In this document: piece by piece, positions 45,099 through 54,051 of the stretch
Layout of the letters: each line of letters opens with the position of its first letter
Position numbering within the stretch: the stretch's first letter is position 1
From: Tsukamurella sp. M9C
GTDB lineage: Bacteria; Actinomycetota; Actinomycetes; Mycobacteriales; Mycobacteriaceae
Length of the DNA: 64,000 bases
Assembly: GCF_020169415.1 (NCBI RefSeq)
Contig: NZ_JAIULG010000011.1
Coordinates: 27,801 to 91,800, forward strand
Reading direction: 5' to 3'
Notes under the pieces: model-generated
Databases searched by the model: none
Seen by the model: the letters and a program-made list of their open reading frames with translations, nothing else
What the model was told of the DNA's origin: nothing
Position numbers and translations under genes: made by a program

Positions 45099-45838
45099 TG
45101 CGCGAGCTCGCGCCCGGCGTCTGGTTCGGCGGCGGCACGCACGTCAACTTCCTCGCCCTGGTCGACGGTGCCGACGTCACCCTGATCGACGCGGGCTGGG
45201 CCGGCGACGTGGACCGGGTGGAGGCGGAGCTGGCGTCGATCGGCCGCCGCCCCCAGGACGTCCGGGCGATCCTGGTGACGCACGCGCACATCGACCACGT
45301 GGGCGGCATCGCGAAGCTGCACGAGCGGTACGGCACGCAGGTACTCGCGCACCCCGACGAACTCGCGCACGCCCGCGGCGAGGCGCACGAGCAGGCGGCC
45401 CCGCTGGACCTGCTGCCGATCATGTGGCGGCCCCGCACCTGGAAGTGGATGGCCGACGTCGCCCGCGTGGGCGTGCTGGGGCACGTGGAAATGCCCTACG
45501 CCGAGCCCTTCGCACTGCCCGCGGCCGGCGCGCCGCTGGACCTGCCGGGCGCGCCGGTGCCGGTGCCGTGCGCGGGCCACACCTCGGGGCACACCGCCTT
45601 CCTGCTGCCGGGCGGCGTCGTCGCGACGGGCGACGCTTTGGTGACCGGCCACCCGCTCTCGGGCACGACGGGGCCGCAGCTGTTGCCGGCGTTCTTCTCC
45701 CACGACCCGGCGGCCACGACCGCCGCACTCGACACGATCGCCGTGCTGGACGCCGACCAGCTGGCCCCCGGCCACGGCGAGCCGTGGCGCGGGGACCCGG
45801 CGGACGCCGTCACGCAGGCGCGCGCTACCGGCAGGTGA
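45098..45838 (+). CDS. Metallo-beta-lactamase-fold hydrolase
   Basis: 246 residues from ATG 45098, which overlaps the glgB stop codon (TGATG). The metal motif is THAHIDHVGG (about 64-73), then CAGHTSGHTAF, GDALVTGH (Asp) and LAPGHGEPW. The N-terminal half PGVWFGGGTHVNFLALVDGAD is typical of glyoxalase II-like or lactonase-like members. Substrate is unknown; translational coupling with glgB may only be positional. The end overlaps the convergent lipoprotein gene by 14 bases. Confidence 0.85.
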   Translation: MRELAPGVWFGGGTHVNFLALVDGADVTLIDAGWAGDVDRVEAELASIGRRPQDVRAILVTHAHIDHVGGIAKLHERYGTQVLAHPDELAHARGEAHEQAAPLDLLPIMWRPRTWKWMADVARVGVLGHVEMPYAEPFALPAAGAPLDLPGAPVPVPCAGHTSGHTAFLLPGGVVATGDALVTGHPLSGTTGPQLLPAFFSHDPAATTAALDTIAVLDADQLAPGHGEPWRGDPADAVTQARATGR

Positions 45839-46262
45839 CGGCGATCTCGAAGGGCTTGCGGACCACTCCCGCCGCCGGGTCCGCGATGCTCGCGCCCTGT
45901 GCGGTACCGGTGATGGTGTAGCGGGTCCCTTCGACCCGCACCGTGGCCTCGCCCACGCCGCCGCCCACCGCGAGGGTGGTGCCGTCGGCGGTGATGCCCA
46001 CCGTCTGCAGGACCGGCGGGTTGTGGGTGGTCATCGTGACGGCGACGGCGCCGTTCGCGCCGCCTGTACCGATCACGAAGTTCTCCCCCTGCCGGACGCA
46101 GGACACGGTCGACAGGTCCACTCCGGAGACGTCCTTGCCGTCGACCTTGACGACCGCGTCGGCGCCGGACCGGACCGACCCCGCGTCCTCGCCCCCGCCG
46201 CACGCGGCGAGTCCGAGAGCGGCGAGGGCGACCACCGAGGTGGTGACGAGGGAACGATGCAC
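45825..46262 (-). CDS. LpqH-like (19 kDa family) lipoprotein, copy A
   Basis: 145 residues from GTG 46262, with GAGGAGG five bases upstream. The signal peptide ends in the lipobox LAAC (about residue 20), followed by GGG. The mature part has the 19-kDa family pattern: KVDGKDVSGVDLSTVSCVRQGENFVIGTGG, VGITADGTTLAVGGG and YTITGTAQGASIADPAAGVV, ending AVTC with the second Cys for a disulfide. The protein is anchored outside the membrane. It is a tandem copy of the next gene. Function in envelope biology is not fixed. Confidence 0.85.
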   Translation of the reverse strand: MHRSLVTTSVVALAALGLAACGGGEDAGSVRSGADAVVKVDGKDVSGVDLSTVSCVRQGENFVIGTGGANGAVAVTMTTHNPPVLQTVGITADGTTLAVGGGVGEATVRVEGTRYTITGTAQGASIADPAAGVVRKPFEIAVTCR

Positions 46263-46285
46263 GGGGGCCTCCTCAGGCACGGGTA

Positions 46286-46750
46286 CTACTTGCAGGTGAC
46301 GACGATCTCGAAGTCCTTCGAGACCATCCCCGCCATCGGGTTCGAGATGCTGGCGCCGGACGCGGTGCCGCTGATGGTGTAGCGGTCGCCGTCGACCTTG
46401 ACGGTCGCCTTACCGACGCCGGGACCGACCGCGAGGGCGGTGCCGTCGACGGTGATGCCCACGGTCTCGACGGTGGGCGGGTTGCCGTCCTTGAGGGTCG
46501 CGCCGACCCCGCCCGACGCGCCGCCGGCGCCGATCGCGAAGCGATCGCCCTGCTTGGCGCAGCCCACGTTGCTGAGGTCGACGCCCGTGAGGTCCTTGCC
46601 GTCGACCTTGACGACGGTCTTCGCGTCGGTGTTCGCCGACGCCGTGTTCGCGGGTGCGGAGTCCGAGCCCTTGTCGGATCCCCCGCCGCAGGCGGTGAGT
46701 CCGATCGAGGCGAAGACCACCGCCGAGGCGATGACGAGGGAGCGATTCAT
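46286..46750 (-). CDS. LpqH-like (19 kDa family) lipoprotein, copy B
   Basis: 154 residues from ATG 46750, with AAGGAGG six bases upstream. Lipobox LTAC follows a short signal peptide (about residue 21). The body parallels copy A closely: VKVDGKDLTGVDLSNVGCAKQGDRFAIGAGG, VGITVDGTALAVGPG and YTISGTASGASISNPMAGMV, ending VVTC. It differs by a longer Ser/Ala/Asn linker (residues 26-45). The pair is a clear tandem duplication, about 24 bases apart. The 19-kDa antigen of mycobacteria is the family's best-known member. Confidence 0.87.
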   Translation of the reverse strand: MNRSLVIASAVVFASIGLTACGGGSDKGSDSAPANTASANTDAKTVVKVDGKDLTGVDLSNVGCAKQGDRFAIGAGGASGGVGATLKDGNPPTVETVGITVDGTALAVGPGVGKATVKVDGDRYTISGTASGASISNPMAGMVSKDFEIVVTCK

Positions 46751-46813
46751 AGCGGGCCTCCTTAGGCACGGAACCGAATTCGGGCTTTTCACCCGAGTGG
46801 AGGAAAGCACACG

Positions 46814-48208
46814 TCAGTGCGCGACGGGCGACTTCTCGGAGTTCGATTGCAGTCCCACCGCCGGCTCGATCCCCCACCGCACGAGGAGGTCCTGCATGAT
46901 CGGCACCGCGGTGCTCGCCCCCGGCGACGCGCCGAGCAGGCCGGCGATGGTGCCGTCGGCGCCCGTGACGAGCTCCGTCCCCTGCTGGAGCACGCCGATG
47001 CGACGGCGATCCGGGGTCACCAGCTGGGCCCGCTGGCCCGCGGGGACGAGTTCCCACTGCGCCGGGTCGGCGGCCGGGTAGAACCGCTGCAGGTCGGCGA
47101 ACCTCGCCCGCCGGCTCGCCGCGAGCTGGGCGACGAGGTACCGCACCAGGGCGAGGTTCTGCAGTCCGGCAGCGGCGATCACGTGCAGGTTGCCGGGCCG
47201 CAATGTGGTGAAGAAGTCGGTGAGCCGGCCCCGCTTGAGGAGCTTGGTGCTGAACGTGGCGTACGGGCCGAACAGGAGGTGATCGGCACCGTCGACGTAC
47301 CGACGGTCCAGGTGCGGCACCGACATCGGCGGTGCGCCGATGTCGGCCTGCCCGTACACCTTCCCGTCGAGGCGGCGCGCCACCTCGGGATCCGAGCAGC
47401 GGAGGAACGCCGCCCCGACGGGGAGCACGGCGTAGCCCCGCACCTCGGGCAGCCGCGCGCTCTGCAGCAGCCGCAGGGCCTTGCCGCCCGCGCCGACGAA
47501 GACGCGCCGGGCGCGGATCTCGAAGCGCCCCTGGGGTCCCCGGCCGCGCACCGTCCAACCCGCGAGGGTGCGGCGCAGCCGCGTCACCTCGTGGCCGAAG
47601 CGCACCTCGCCGCCGGCGTCGGTGAGGATCGCGGTGAGGCCGCGGGTCAGCGCCCCGAAGTCGACGTCGGTGCCGCCGGGGTGACGGGTGGCGGCCATGC
47701 GGCCCCACATGGACTCGGGGCCGCGGCCCTCCATGACCAGCGGCGCCCACTGCCGGATCGTCTCCGGGTTCTCCGTGTACTCCATCGCCGCGAACTCCGG
47801 GTGCGTGCGCAGGGTCTCGAAGCGCTGCCGCAGGTAGGTCATGTCGCGCTCGCCGAAGACGACGTCGAGGTGCGGGGTCAGGTGCAGGAAGCCGCCGTCG
47901 AGCAGTCCCGCCGCGACGAGGCCGTCCCACCAGGCGCGGGTGCGCCCGAACTGTTCGACCATCGACAGAGGCTTGGTGCCGTCGGCGGGGTCGGGCATGT
48001 AGTTGAGCTCGCAGAAGCCGCTGTGGCCGGTGCCGGCGTTGTTCCAGGGCCCGCTGCTCTCGGTGGCGAGCGCGTCGGCGCGCTCGAGCAGCAGGATCCG
48101 CCAGTCGGGCCGCTCCTGCGCGAGCATCGCGCCGAGCGTCGCGGACATGATGCCGCCGCCGATCAGGACGACGTCGGCGTCGAATCCCGGGGTGGAGTGG
48201 GTGACCAT
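46814..48208 (-). CDS. mqo: Malate:quinone oxidoreductase
   Basis: 464 residues from ATG 48208, with AGGAGGATCC before it. The FAD loop is VVLIGGGIMSATLGAMLAQ (about 14-32). Motifs ESSGPWNNAGTGHSGFCELNYM, then FGERDMTYLRQRF, and the C-terminal LLGASPGASTAVPIM are typical. The enzyme oxidises malate to oxaloacetate and reduces membrane quinone in place of malate dehydrogenase. It is divergent from a LysR gene, which may regulate it. Confidence 0.95.
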   Translation of the reverse strand: MVTHSTPGFDADVVLIGGGIMSATLGAMLAQERPDWRILLLERADALATESSGPWNNAGTGHSGFCELNYMPDPADGTKPLSMVEQFGRTRAWWDGLVAAGLLDGGFLHLTPHLDVVFGERDMTYLRQRFETLRTHPEFAAMEYTENPETIRQWAPLVMEGRGPESMWGRMAATRHPGGTDVDFGALTRGLTAILTDAGGEVRFGHEVTRLRRTLAGWTVRGRGPQGRFEIRARRVFVGAGGKALRLLQSARLPEVRGYAVLPVGAAFLRCSDPEVARRLDGKVYGQADIGAPPMSVPHLDRRYVDGADHLLFGPYATFSTKLLKRGRLTDFFTTLRPGNLHVIAAAGLQNLALVRYLVAQLAASRRARFADLQRFYPAADPAQWELVPAGQRAQLVTPDRRRIGVLQQGTELVTGADGTIAGLLGASPGASTAVPIMQDLLVRWGIEPAVGLQSNSEKSPVAH

Positions 48209-48255
48209 CGGATCCTCCTCTAGGTGGGTTCGGTACCAGCATCGAACGCGCGGTA

Positions 48256-48272
48256 CTCATCCGTCCAATGAG
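48256..48272. promoter_or_regulatory. LysR-type binding site in the mqo / LysR divergent gap
   Basis: CTCAT (48256-48260), seven bases, ATGAG (48268-48272) is a 17-base imperfect-centre palindrome that contains a T-N11-A LysR box. It lies about 25 bases before the LysR start and 48 bases before the mqo start. Confidence 0.45.
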
Positions 48273-48296
48273 GTCTTGCGGCGATATGATCCGAAT

Positions 48297-49190
48297 ATGG
48301 ATCAATGGCTGAGCCTGTTCGCCCCGCAGCTGCAGGCGCTCGCCGCCCTCGCGGCGCACGACGGGCACATGACCCGCGCCGCGGCCGCGCTCGGCATCCC
48401 CCAGTCGTCGATGAGCCGCCGGATCCACTCCCTCGAGGGCGATCTGCGGACCCCGCTGCTCGTCCACGCCGGGCGCACCGTGCGCCTGACCGCCGCTGGC
48501 GAGGACCTGGCCCGGCGGATCCGGGATCCGCTGCGCGAGCTCGGCCTCGCGATCGACGCGGTGGTGGGCGAGGGCGACGGCGAACACGGCACCGTGCGGT
48601 TCGGCTTCCCGCTCACCATGGGCTCGGGCCGCCTACCGGACCTGCTCTCCGCCTTCCGCCGCGCGCACCCCGGGATCACCGTGACGCTCAAGCAGGGGCA
48701 CGGCTCGGAGCTCGTCCGCGACCTGGAGACCGGCGCCCTGGACCTCGCGGTGACCATTCCGCCGCCGGAGCGGCTGCCGCACACCGTGATCGGATCCCAG
48801 GAGATCCTGGCCGCGCTCCCCCGCACCCACCCGCTCGCCGGGGCGAAGAAGATCCGGCTGGCGCAGTTGCGGTCCGAGACCTTCATCGCCAATCCGCCCG
48901 ACTACCACCTGCGCGGCACCACCGAGCGCTGGTGCACCGCGGCCGGCTTCACGCCCGCGATCGCCGTCGAGGTCACCGAATTCGCGACGATCCGCGAGCT
49001 CATCGCCCGGGGGCTCGGCGTCGCCCTGCTCCCGCACGACGACCGCGCACCGTCGGACGTGGCGGAGGTGCCGCTGGCGGGCGAGCACCGCCGCGCCGTC
49101 GCCCTTGCCCGCGCGACGACCACCCTCGCTCCGGCCACCCGGCACCTGCACGACTTCATCCTCGACACCGCCGAAGGGCGCCCCGGGTAG
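48297..49190 (+). CDS. LysR-family regulator divergent from mqo
   Basis: 297 residues from ATG 48297. The winged HTH is LQALAALAAHDGHMTRAAAALGIPQSSMSRRIHSLEGDL (positions 13-51). The effector domain shows TVRFGFPLTMGSG, LDLAVTIPPPERL and LIARGLGVALLPHD. The HTH starts a little later than in most LysR proteins. It probably responds to a metabolite linked to malate oxidation, by location; that is inference. Confidence 0.85.
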   Translation: MDQWLSLFAPQLQALAALAAHDGHMTRAAAALGIPQSSMSRRIHSLEGDLRTPLLVHAGRTVRLTAAGEDLARRIRDPLRELGLAIDAVVGEGDGEHGTVRFGFPLTMGSGRLPDLLSAFRRAHPGITVTLKQGHGSELVRDLETGALDLAVTIPPPERLPHTVIGSQEILAALPRTHPLAGAKKIRLAQLRSETFIANPPDYHLRGTTERWCTAAGFTPAIAVEVTEFATIRELIARGLGVALLPHDDRAPSDVAEVPLAGEHRRAVALARATTTLAPATRHLHDFILDTAEGRPG

Positions 49191-49218
49191 GCCGGGACAC
49201 TCGGCCCACGCGGCCGGA

Positions 49219-49704
49219 TCAGCAGGTGATCCTGAGCTCGAAGCGCTGGACGACGCTGCCGAGCGTGCCGTCGGTGACGTCGCCACCGAATCCCTCGACG
49301 TCGCCCGTCACGATGTATGCGCCGCCGTCCTTCCGCGCCGAGTAGGTGGACTCCTGCCCGAAGTACACCTTTCCGTTCTCGAGGGTGAGGGCGAGCGTCT
49401 CCACCCGCGGGTAGTCAGCGGTGAGGATCGTGATCCCGATGGTCACCGGCGGCTCGCCGGACGCCACCACCAGGGTTCCGGCGACATCGTCGCACTCGAC
49501 CGCGATCCGGTCGCCGCCCGGCGGCGCCACACCGTCGAGCGTCAGAGAGGCGTACGAACCACCCCGGTCGCCACCCCCGCCGCCCGCGACCGTGGCCGCA
49601 CCACTCCCCGCCGGCACCGCCGTCCCGCTCACGGACGTGGTGCAGCCCGCGATCGACGCCGCCGCGAATACGCACACCACCGCCGAACGCATCCCCTGAT
49701 CCAT
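49219..49704 (-). CDS. LpqH-like lipoprotein, divergent third copy
   Basis: 161 residues from ATG 49704; ATG 49692 is an alternative, and an upstream ATG (49722) lacks support. The lipobox is IAGC (about residue 21). A Gly/Ala/Thr linker follows, then SLTLDGVAPPGGDRIAVECDDVAGTLVVASG, VTIGITILTADYPRVETLALTLENG and YIVTGDVEGFGG, ending LRITC. This fits the 19-kDa frame but is much diverged from the tandem pair 2.5 kb away. It is on the same strand as fadD36 and just downstream of it by 24 bases. Confidence 0.7.
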   Translation of the reverse strand: MDQGMRSAVVCVFAAASIAGCTTSVSGTAVPAGSGAATVAGGGGGDRGGSYASLTLDGVAPPGGDRIAVECDDVAGTLVVASGEPPVTIGITILTADYPRVETLALTLENGKVYFGQESTYSARKDGGAYIVTGDVEGFGGDVTDGTLGSVVQRFELRITC

Positions 49705-49728
49705 ACGGCGATCCCACCACATACGCGG

Positions 49729-51147
49729 CTACAGGAGCTGCTTCTTCTGCACCTTGCCCATCGGGTTGCGCGGAAGGTCGTCGACGAAGCGGATCTCCCG
49801 GGGGCGCTTGTGCTTCGAGAGCGTCTCCCCCACGAACTCGACGATCGCGGCGGCGGCCGCATCGTCGCGCGGGCCGTCGGCGACGAGGAAGGCGACGAGG
49901 CGCTGCCCGAGGTCATCGTCGGGCAGCCCCACGACAGCGGCCTCGCGGACGTCCGCGTGGCCGAGCAGCGCGGCCTCGATCTCGCCGGCGCCGACGCGGA
50001 AGCCCCCGGTCTTGATCAGGTCGGTGGAGGCGCGGCCCACGATGCGGTGGAAGCCGGTCGAGTCGATCACCGCGACGTCGCCGGTGTCGAACCAGCCGTC
50101 GCCCACCCAGGACTCGGCCGTGGCGTCGGGGCGGTTCAGGTACTTCGTGCCGACCATCGGGCCGCGGATCTGCAGCGCCCCGATCGATTCGCCGTCGTGC
50201 GGCGCCTCGTCACCCGATTCCGCGATGATCCGCGACTCGACGCCCGCGATCGGCAGGCCGACCCAGCCGGGGCGGCGCTCGCCGTCGACGCGCGCACTCA
50301 CGGTGATCAGGGTCTCCGTCATGCCGTAGCGCTCCACGATCTCTTGCCCCGTGAGCTCGCGGATCCGCTCGAAGACCGGCGCCGGCAGGGGCGCGCTGCC
50401 CGAGACGAGGAGCCGCGCGTCCCGCAGGGCCGCAGCGGATTCTGGGTCGCGGGCGATGCGCGACCAGACGGTGGGCACGCCGAAGTACATCGTGCCGCCC
50501 GCCGCCGCGTAGGCCTCCGGGGTCGGCTTCCCGGTGTGCACCAGCGGGCTGCCCACCCGCAGCGGGCCGAGGACGCCGAGGATGAGCCCGTGCACGTGGA
50601 AGAGCGGAAGGCCGTGCACGAGAGTGTCGTTCGCGGTCCACCCCCAGGCGTCCACGAGCCCGTCGATGCACGCCGCGATGGCCTCCCGGCGGATGGGGAC
50701 GCCCTTCGGCGCCCCCGTCGTGCCCGAGGTGTACATCAGGAGCGCGGTCGCGGCCGCGGGCGGCTCGGGCAGGGCGTGCCAGCCGCGGGCGTGCTCGCGG
50801 ACCGGGACCGCGGGTAGCCCGTGCGGATCCTGCGGGGTCGCGCCGAGCCAGGCCTGCGCGCCGGAATCGGCGAGCACGTGGGCGATCTCCGCGGTGCCCG
50901 AATCCGGCGGGACGGGAACGACCGGGACGCCGGCGCGAACACCGCCGACGATCGCGATCACGGTGGCGAGCGTCGGCTCGGCCCACACCGCGACGGGGCC
51001 GCGCACGCCGAGGCCGCCCAGCCGCTCGGCGACCGCCGTGGTGGCGCCGATGAGCTCGGTCCGGGTCAGGGTGCGGCCCCCGACGGTGACGGCCGGCTCA
51101 CCGTCGGAGCCGGGCGGAACGGGCGTGACCGTGTGCGGCAGCAGCAT
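49729..51147 (-). CDS. fadD36: Acyl-CoA synthetase, FadD36/malonyl-CoA synthetase-like
   Basis: 472 residues from ATG 51147. ANL motifs: P-loop LMYTSGTTGAPKGVPI (about 136-150), YGMTETLITVSARVDGERRPG, DGWFDTGDVAV, GRASTDLIKTGGFRVGAGEIE, and the C-terminal Lys in LPRNPMGKVQKKQLL. Short length and the segment VRAGVPVVPVPPDSGTAEIAHVLADSGAQAWLG match FadD36 (Rv1193), which is related to malonyl-CoA synthetase. Substrate is likely a short dicarboxylic or methyl-malonic acid, by family only. Confidence 0.85.
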   Translation of the reverse strand: MLLPHTVTPVPPGSDGEPAVTVGGRTLTRTELIGATTAVAERLGGLGVRGPVAVWAEPTLATVIAIVGGVRAGVPVVPVPPDSGTAEIAHVLADSGAQAWLGATPQDPHGLPAVPVREHARGWHALPEPPAAATALLMYTSGTTGAPKGVPIRREAIAACIDGLVDAWGWTANDTLVHGLPLFHVHGLILGVLGPLRVGSPLVHTGKPTPEAYAAAGGTMYFGVPTVWSRIARDPESAAALRDARLLVSGSAPLPAPVFERIRELTGQEIVERYGMTETLITVSARVDGERRPGWVGLPIAGVESRIIAESGDEAPHDGESIGALQIRGPMVGTKYLNRPDATAESWVGDGWFDTGDVAVIDSTGFHRIVGRASTDLIKTGGFRVGAGEIEAALLGHADVREAAVVGLPDDDLGQRLVAFLVADGPRDDAAAAAIVEFVGETLSKHKRPREIRFVDDLPRNPMGKVQKKQLL

Positions 51148-51176
51148 GGCCCCAGCCTATGCCGCGCGGCGCCCCG

Positions 51177-52136
51177 TCAGGCGGCGCGGTACTGCAGGCG
51201 CGCGTCGAACGCCGCCTCGAGGAAGAGCGTGGTGATCTGGACGGCCTGCGCACTCTCGGGCGTCACGCCCGCGAGCACGGGGAAGGCGTGCACGCCACCC
51301 TGGTAGAGGTGCAGGTCGCAGGGCTTTCCTGCGCGGTCGAGGCGCTCGTGCAGGCGCTCGGCGTCGACGCGCAGCATCTCGTCGGTACAGGCGATGACGA
51401 GCGCCGGCGGGAACGCCGCGGGCTCGATCTCGGTGGCGTCGTCGTGGCCGCGGAAGGCGACCGGGCCGCGGTCGAAGAAGTCGCGCAGCCCGGCGAGCTT
51501 GCCCGCGGTGAGGTAGGCGTCGTCGATGTCGTGCCGCGGATCGTCGTCAGTGACGGTGGGCGTGAGCAGCGGAGAGAAGCCGAAGTAGGCGGCCGGGGTG
51601 CGCACTGCGTCGAGGTACGCCAGCTCCACCACCTTGGCCGAGATGTAGCCGCCCGCGGAGTCGCCGCCCACGGCGACCTGCTGGTACCGGCCGGAGTCCG
51701 TGACCGCCCGGAACACGCGGTAGCCGTCGTCGACGGACGTGCCGACGCCCACGTCGGGCAGCTGGCGGTAGTCCACGTTGAAGACGGTGACGCCGAGGGT
51801 GCGCGCGAGGGCCGCCGCCACGCGGCGATGGGTGCCGGGCCCGCCCGCGAGGAAGGCGCCGCCGTGGTAGTAGCAGATCGCGACGTCGGGCCGCAGGTCG
51901 CCCGCGGTCGGCACGAGCCGCTCCACGGGGACGCCGGCGAGCTCGACCCGCTCCACCTCGACGTCGTTCGGCGTCCACCCGATGAGGTTCGCCAGGCCCT
52001 CGCCCAGGGCGAGCGGCGCGAACGACCAGGCCCGCACCGGGTACAGCGCGATCAGGGGCTTGAGCAGCAGCCGCGCCCCCGCGATCGCCAGCGCCGACTG
52101 GGCGCTCACACCGCGGTGTTCGGTGACCGACATCAT
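51177..52136 (-). CDS. HSL-type (lipase/esterase) alpha/beta hydrolase
   Basis: 319 residues from ATG 52136. The oxyanion motif YYHGGAFLAGG (about 89-99) and nucleophile motif GGDSAGGYIS (Ser about 160) mark the hormone-sensitive lipase family. The Asp is in IACTDEMLRVDAERL and the His in GGVHAFPVL. It lacks a signal peptide. It may cleave short acyl esters. It lies 29 bases after the FadD36 gene start, so they could be co-transcribed. Confidence 0.85.
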   Translation of the reverse strand: MMSVTEHRGVSAQSALAIAGARLLLKPLIALYPVRAWSFAPLALGEGLANLIGWTPNDVEVERVELAGVPVERLVPTAGDLRPDVAICYYHGGAFLAGGPGTHRRVAAALARTLGVTVFNVDYRQLPDVGVGTSVDDGYRVFRAVTDSGRYQQVAVGGDSAGGYISAKVVELAYLDAVRTPAAYFGFSPLLTPTVTDDDPRHDIDDAYLTAGKLAGLRDFFDRGPVAFRGHDDATEIEPAAFPPALVIACTDEMLRVDAERLHERLDRAGKPCDLHLYQGGVHAFPVLAGVTPESAQAVQITTLFLEAAFDARLQYRAA

Positions 52137-52170
52137 CGTCTCCTCTCGCCCGACCCGGAGAGGCCGAACA

Positions 52171-52180
52171 GAACCGGTTC
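52171..52180. promoter_or_regulatory. Perfect 10-base palindrome upstream of the HSL-type hydrolase
   Basis: GAACCGGTTC lies 35 bases upstream of the hydrolase start. It may be part of a repressor site. The 149-base gap to the ABC permease gene holds no other obvious element. Confidence 0.3.
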
Positions 52181-52285
52181 AGACTAGGCCGATGCCATCG
52201 ATAGATCCAGCGAATCGAGCTATCACCGCTCCCGGCGTGTCCCGGTCGCCAGGCCCCCGACGGCCGTGACGCGGGTCACGCGCGG

Positions 52286-53101
52286 TCAGCCGGAGATCCC
52301 CGTCCGCTCCACGCCGGCGACGATCCAACGTTGTGCTACCAGGAAGAACGCCAGCAAGGGGGCGATCGATACCACGGCGGCGGCGAACATCGCGGGCACG
52401 TTCACCGACTGCGCCGTGATGTAGCTCGACAGGACCAACTGGACCGTCCACGACTGCGGATCCTGACCGATCACGAGGGGCCAGAGGAACGCGTTCCAAC
52501 TCCCGACGAAGGTGATCGTCGCGACCGCCGCCGTCACCGCGCCCGCCCCGGGCAGCGCGACCGCGAGGAACACCCGGGCGGGCCCGGCACCGTCGAGCAC
52601 GGCGGCCTCCTCGAGCTCCCGGGGGAAGCCGAGGAAGTGCTGCCGGAACAGGAAGACCGCGGTCGCCTGGAACAGCCCGGGCACCACCAGCCCCTGCAGC
52701 GACGACACCCAGCCCAGCGTGGAGACCATGACGAAGGTCGGCACGAAGGTCACGGCGGCCGGGACCAGGAGCGTCGCGAGGACGACGGCGAAGACCTTGT
52801 CGGCGTACGCCACCCGGATCCGGGCGAAGGCGTACCCGGCCGGCAGCGCGACGGCGACGGTGCCGAACGTCTGCAGCACGGCCACCGTCGTCGAGTTGAG
52901 CAGCGCCCGGGCGAGCGGGCGGGCCTCGTCGGAGAAGATGTGCCGGAAGGCGACGCCGTCGGGGCGACGCGGCAGCCAGTCCCCCGTCGCGACGTCCATC
53001 GGCGTGCCGACCGCGCCGCGGGCCAGCAGGTACAGCGGCAGCAGGAAGAGGGCGGCGAGGCCCATCAGCAGCACGTACCTCCCCGCGCGGGCCGCGCTCA
53101 C
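52286..53101 (-). CDS. Sugar-type ABC transporter permease, UgpE/MalG group
   Basis: 271 residues from GTG 53101; GTGA overlaps the upstream permease stop. Six hydrophobic segments. The cytoplasmic EAA loop is LEEAAVLDGAGPARVFLAVALPGAG (about residues 158-181), which contacts the ATPase. The protein has the typical MalG-type length. It forms the channel with the next gene. No ATPase gene is present in the window, so a shared MsiK/UgpC-type ATPase elsewhere is inferred. Confidence 0.9.
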   Translation of the reverse strand: MSAARAGRYVLLMGLAALFLLPLYLLARGAVGTPMDVATGDWLPRRPDGVAFRHIFSDEARPLARALLNSTTVAVLQTFGTVAVALPAGYAFARIRVAYADKVFAVVLATLLVPAAVTFVPTFVMVSTLGWVSSLQGLVVPGLFQATAVFLFRQHFLGFPRELEEAAVLDGAGPARVFLAVALPGAGAVTAAVATITFVGSWNAFLWPLVIGQDPQSWTVQLVLSSYITAQSVNVPAMFAAAVVSIAPLLAFFLVAQRWIVAGVERTGISG

Positions 53102-54051
53102 CGCTCGCCCCGCCCGCGGAACAGCCCCGTGAACCGGCCCTGGGCCAGGGCGATCACCGCGATCAGGGCGGTGAGCAGGATCCCGCCCGCGCCGCCGTGC
53201 CCGAAGTCCTGCCCGTTGCCGACGGCCACGTAGTAGAGGTAGATCAGCGGCGGTCGGGCGTACGGCGGATAGCCCTGCGCGGTGGCCATCACGCCGTAGA
53301 ACTCGTCGAAGGCCTGGAAGGCGTTGACCGTCGCCAGCAGCAGCACCGCGACGGAGACGGCGCGCAGCTGCGGCAGCGTGATGCGTACGAACGTCGTCCA
53401 TCCGGACGCGCCGTCCAGCGCGGCCGCCTCGTACAGGTGCCGCGGCACGCGCTGCAGGGCGGCCAGGAACAGGACCATGTAGAAGCCCAGCTGCAGCCAC
53501 AGGCGCAGCGTCACCAGCACCAGCCAGTACCAGGGCGGATCGACCACCGACAGCCACGCCACGGGCTCCGCGCCGACGGCCCGGAGCGCCGCGTTGGCGA
53601 CGCCCGTCGGCACCCCGGGGAAGATCGAGCCGCGCCAGATCAGTGACGCGGCGATGTAGCTGCACGCCAGCGGCAGGAAGAAGACCGAGCGGAAGAAGGC
53701 CTGGAACCGGCGCACCCCGTGCACGAGCACCGCGAGCGCGAGCGAGCCCGCGAAGGTCAGCGGCACGACGATCGCCGCGAAGACGACGAACGTGACCAGG
53801 CTGGAGCGGAAGGCGGGGTCCGCCAGCATGTCCCGGTAGTTGTCCAGGCCCACGAACCGCGTCGGCGTCACCGTGTTGTGTGCGTCGAACAGGCTCAGCC
53901 ACACGCTCCACCCGATCGGGACGAGGACGAACACCGCGAGGCCCGCGAGGAAGGGCCCCGTCATCAGCCAGAACCACAGGTGCGGCGAGTCGCGCCACGC
54001 CCCGCCCGCGTCGGGCCGGGACGGCGCACGGCGGGCGGGCCGGAGGGACAT
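53098..54051 (-). CDS. Sugar-type ABC transporter permease, UgpA/MalF group
   Basis: 317 residues from ATG 54051, whose ATGA overlaps the binding-protein stop. Basic N-terminus followed by six hydrophobic segments, beginning FWLMTGPFLAGLAVFVLVPIG. The EAA loop is YEAAALDGASGWTTFVRITLPQL (about 213-235). It pairs with the permease at 52286-53101. Substrate class (carbohydrate, CUT1) is inferred from the family. Confidence 0.9.
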   Translation of the reverse strand: MSLRPARRAPSRPDAGGAWRDSPHLWFWLMTGPFLAGLAVFVLVPIGWSVWLSLFDAHNTVTPTRFVGLDNYRDMLADPAFRSSLVTFVVFAAIVVPLTFAGSLALAVLVHGVRRFQAFFRSVFFLPLACSYIAASLIWRGSIFPGVPTGVANAALRAVGAEPVAWLSVVDPPWYWLVLVTLRLWLQLGFYMVLFLAALQRVPRHLYEAAALDGASGWTTFVRITLPQLRAVSVAVLLLATVNAFQAFDEFYGVMATAQGYPPYARPPLIYLYYVAVGNGQDFGHGGAGGILLTALIAVIALAQGRFTGLFRGRGER

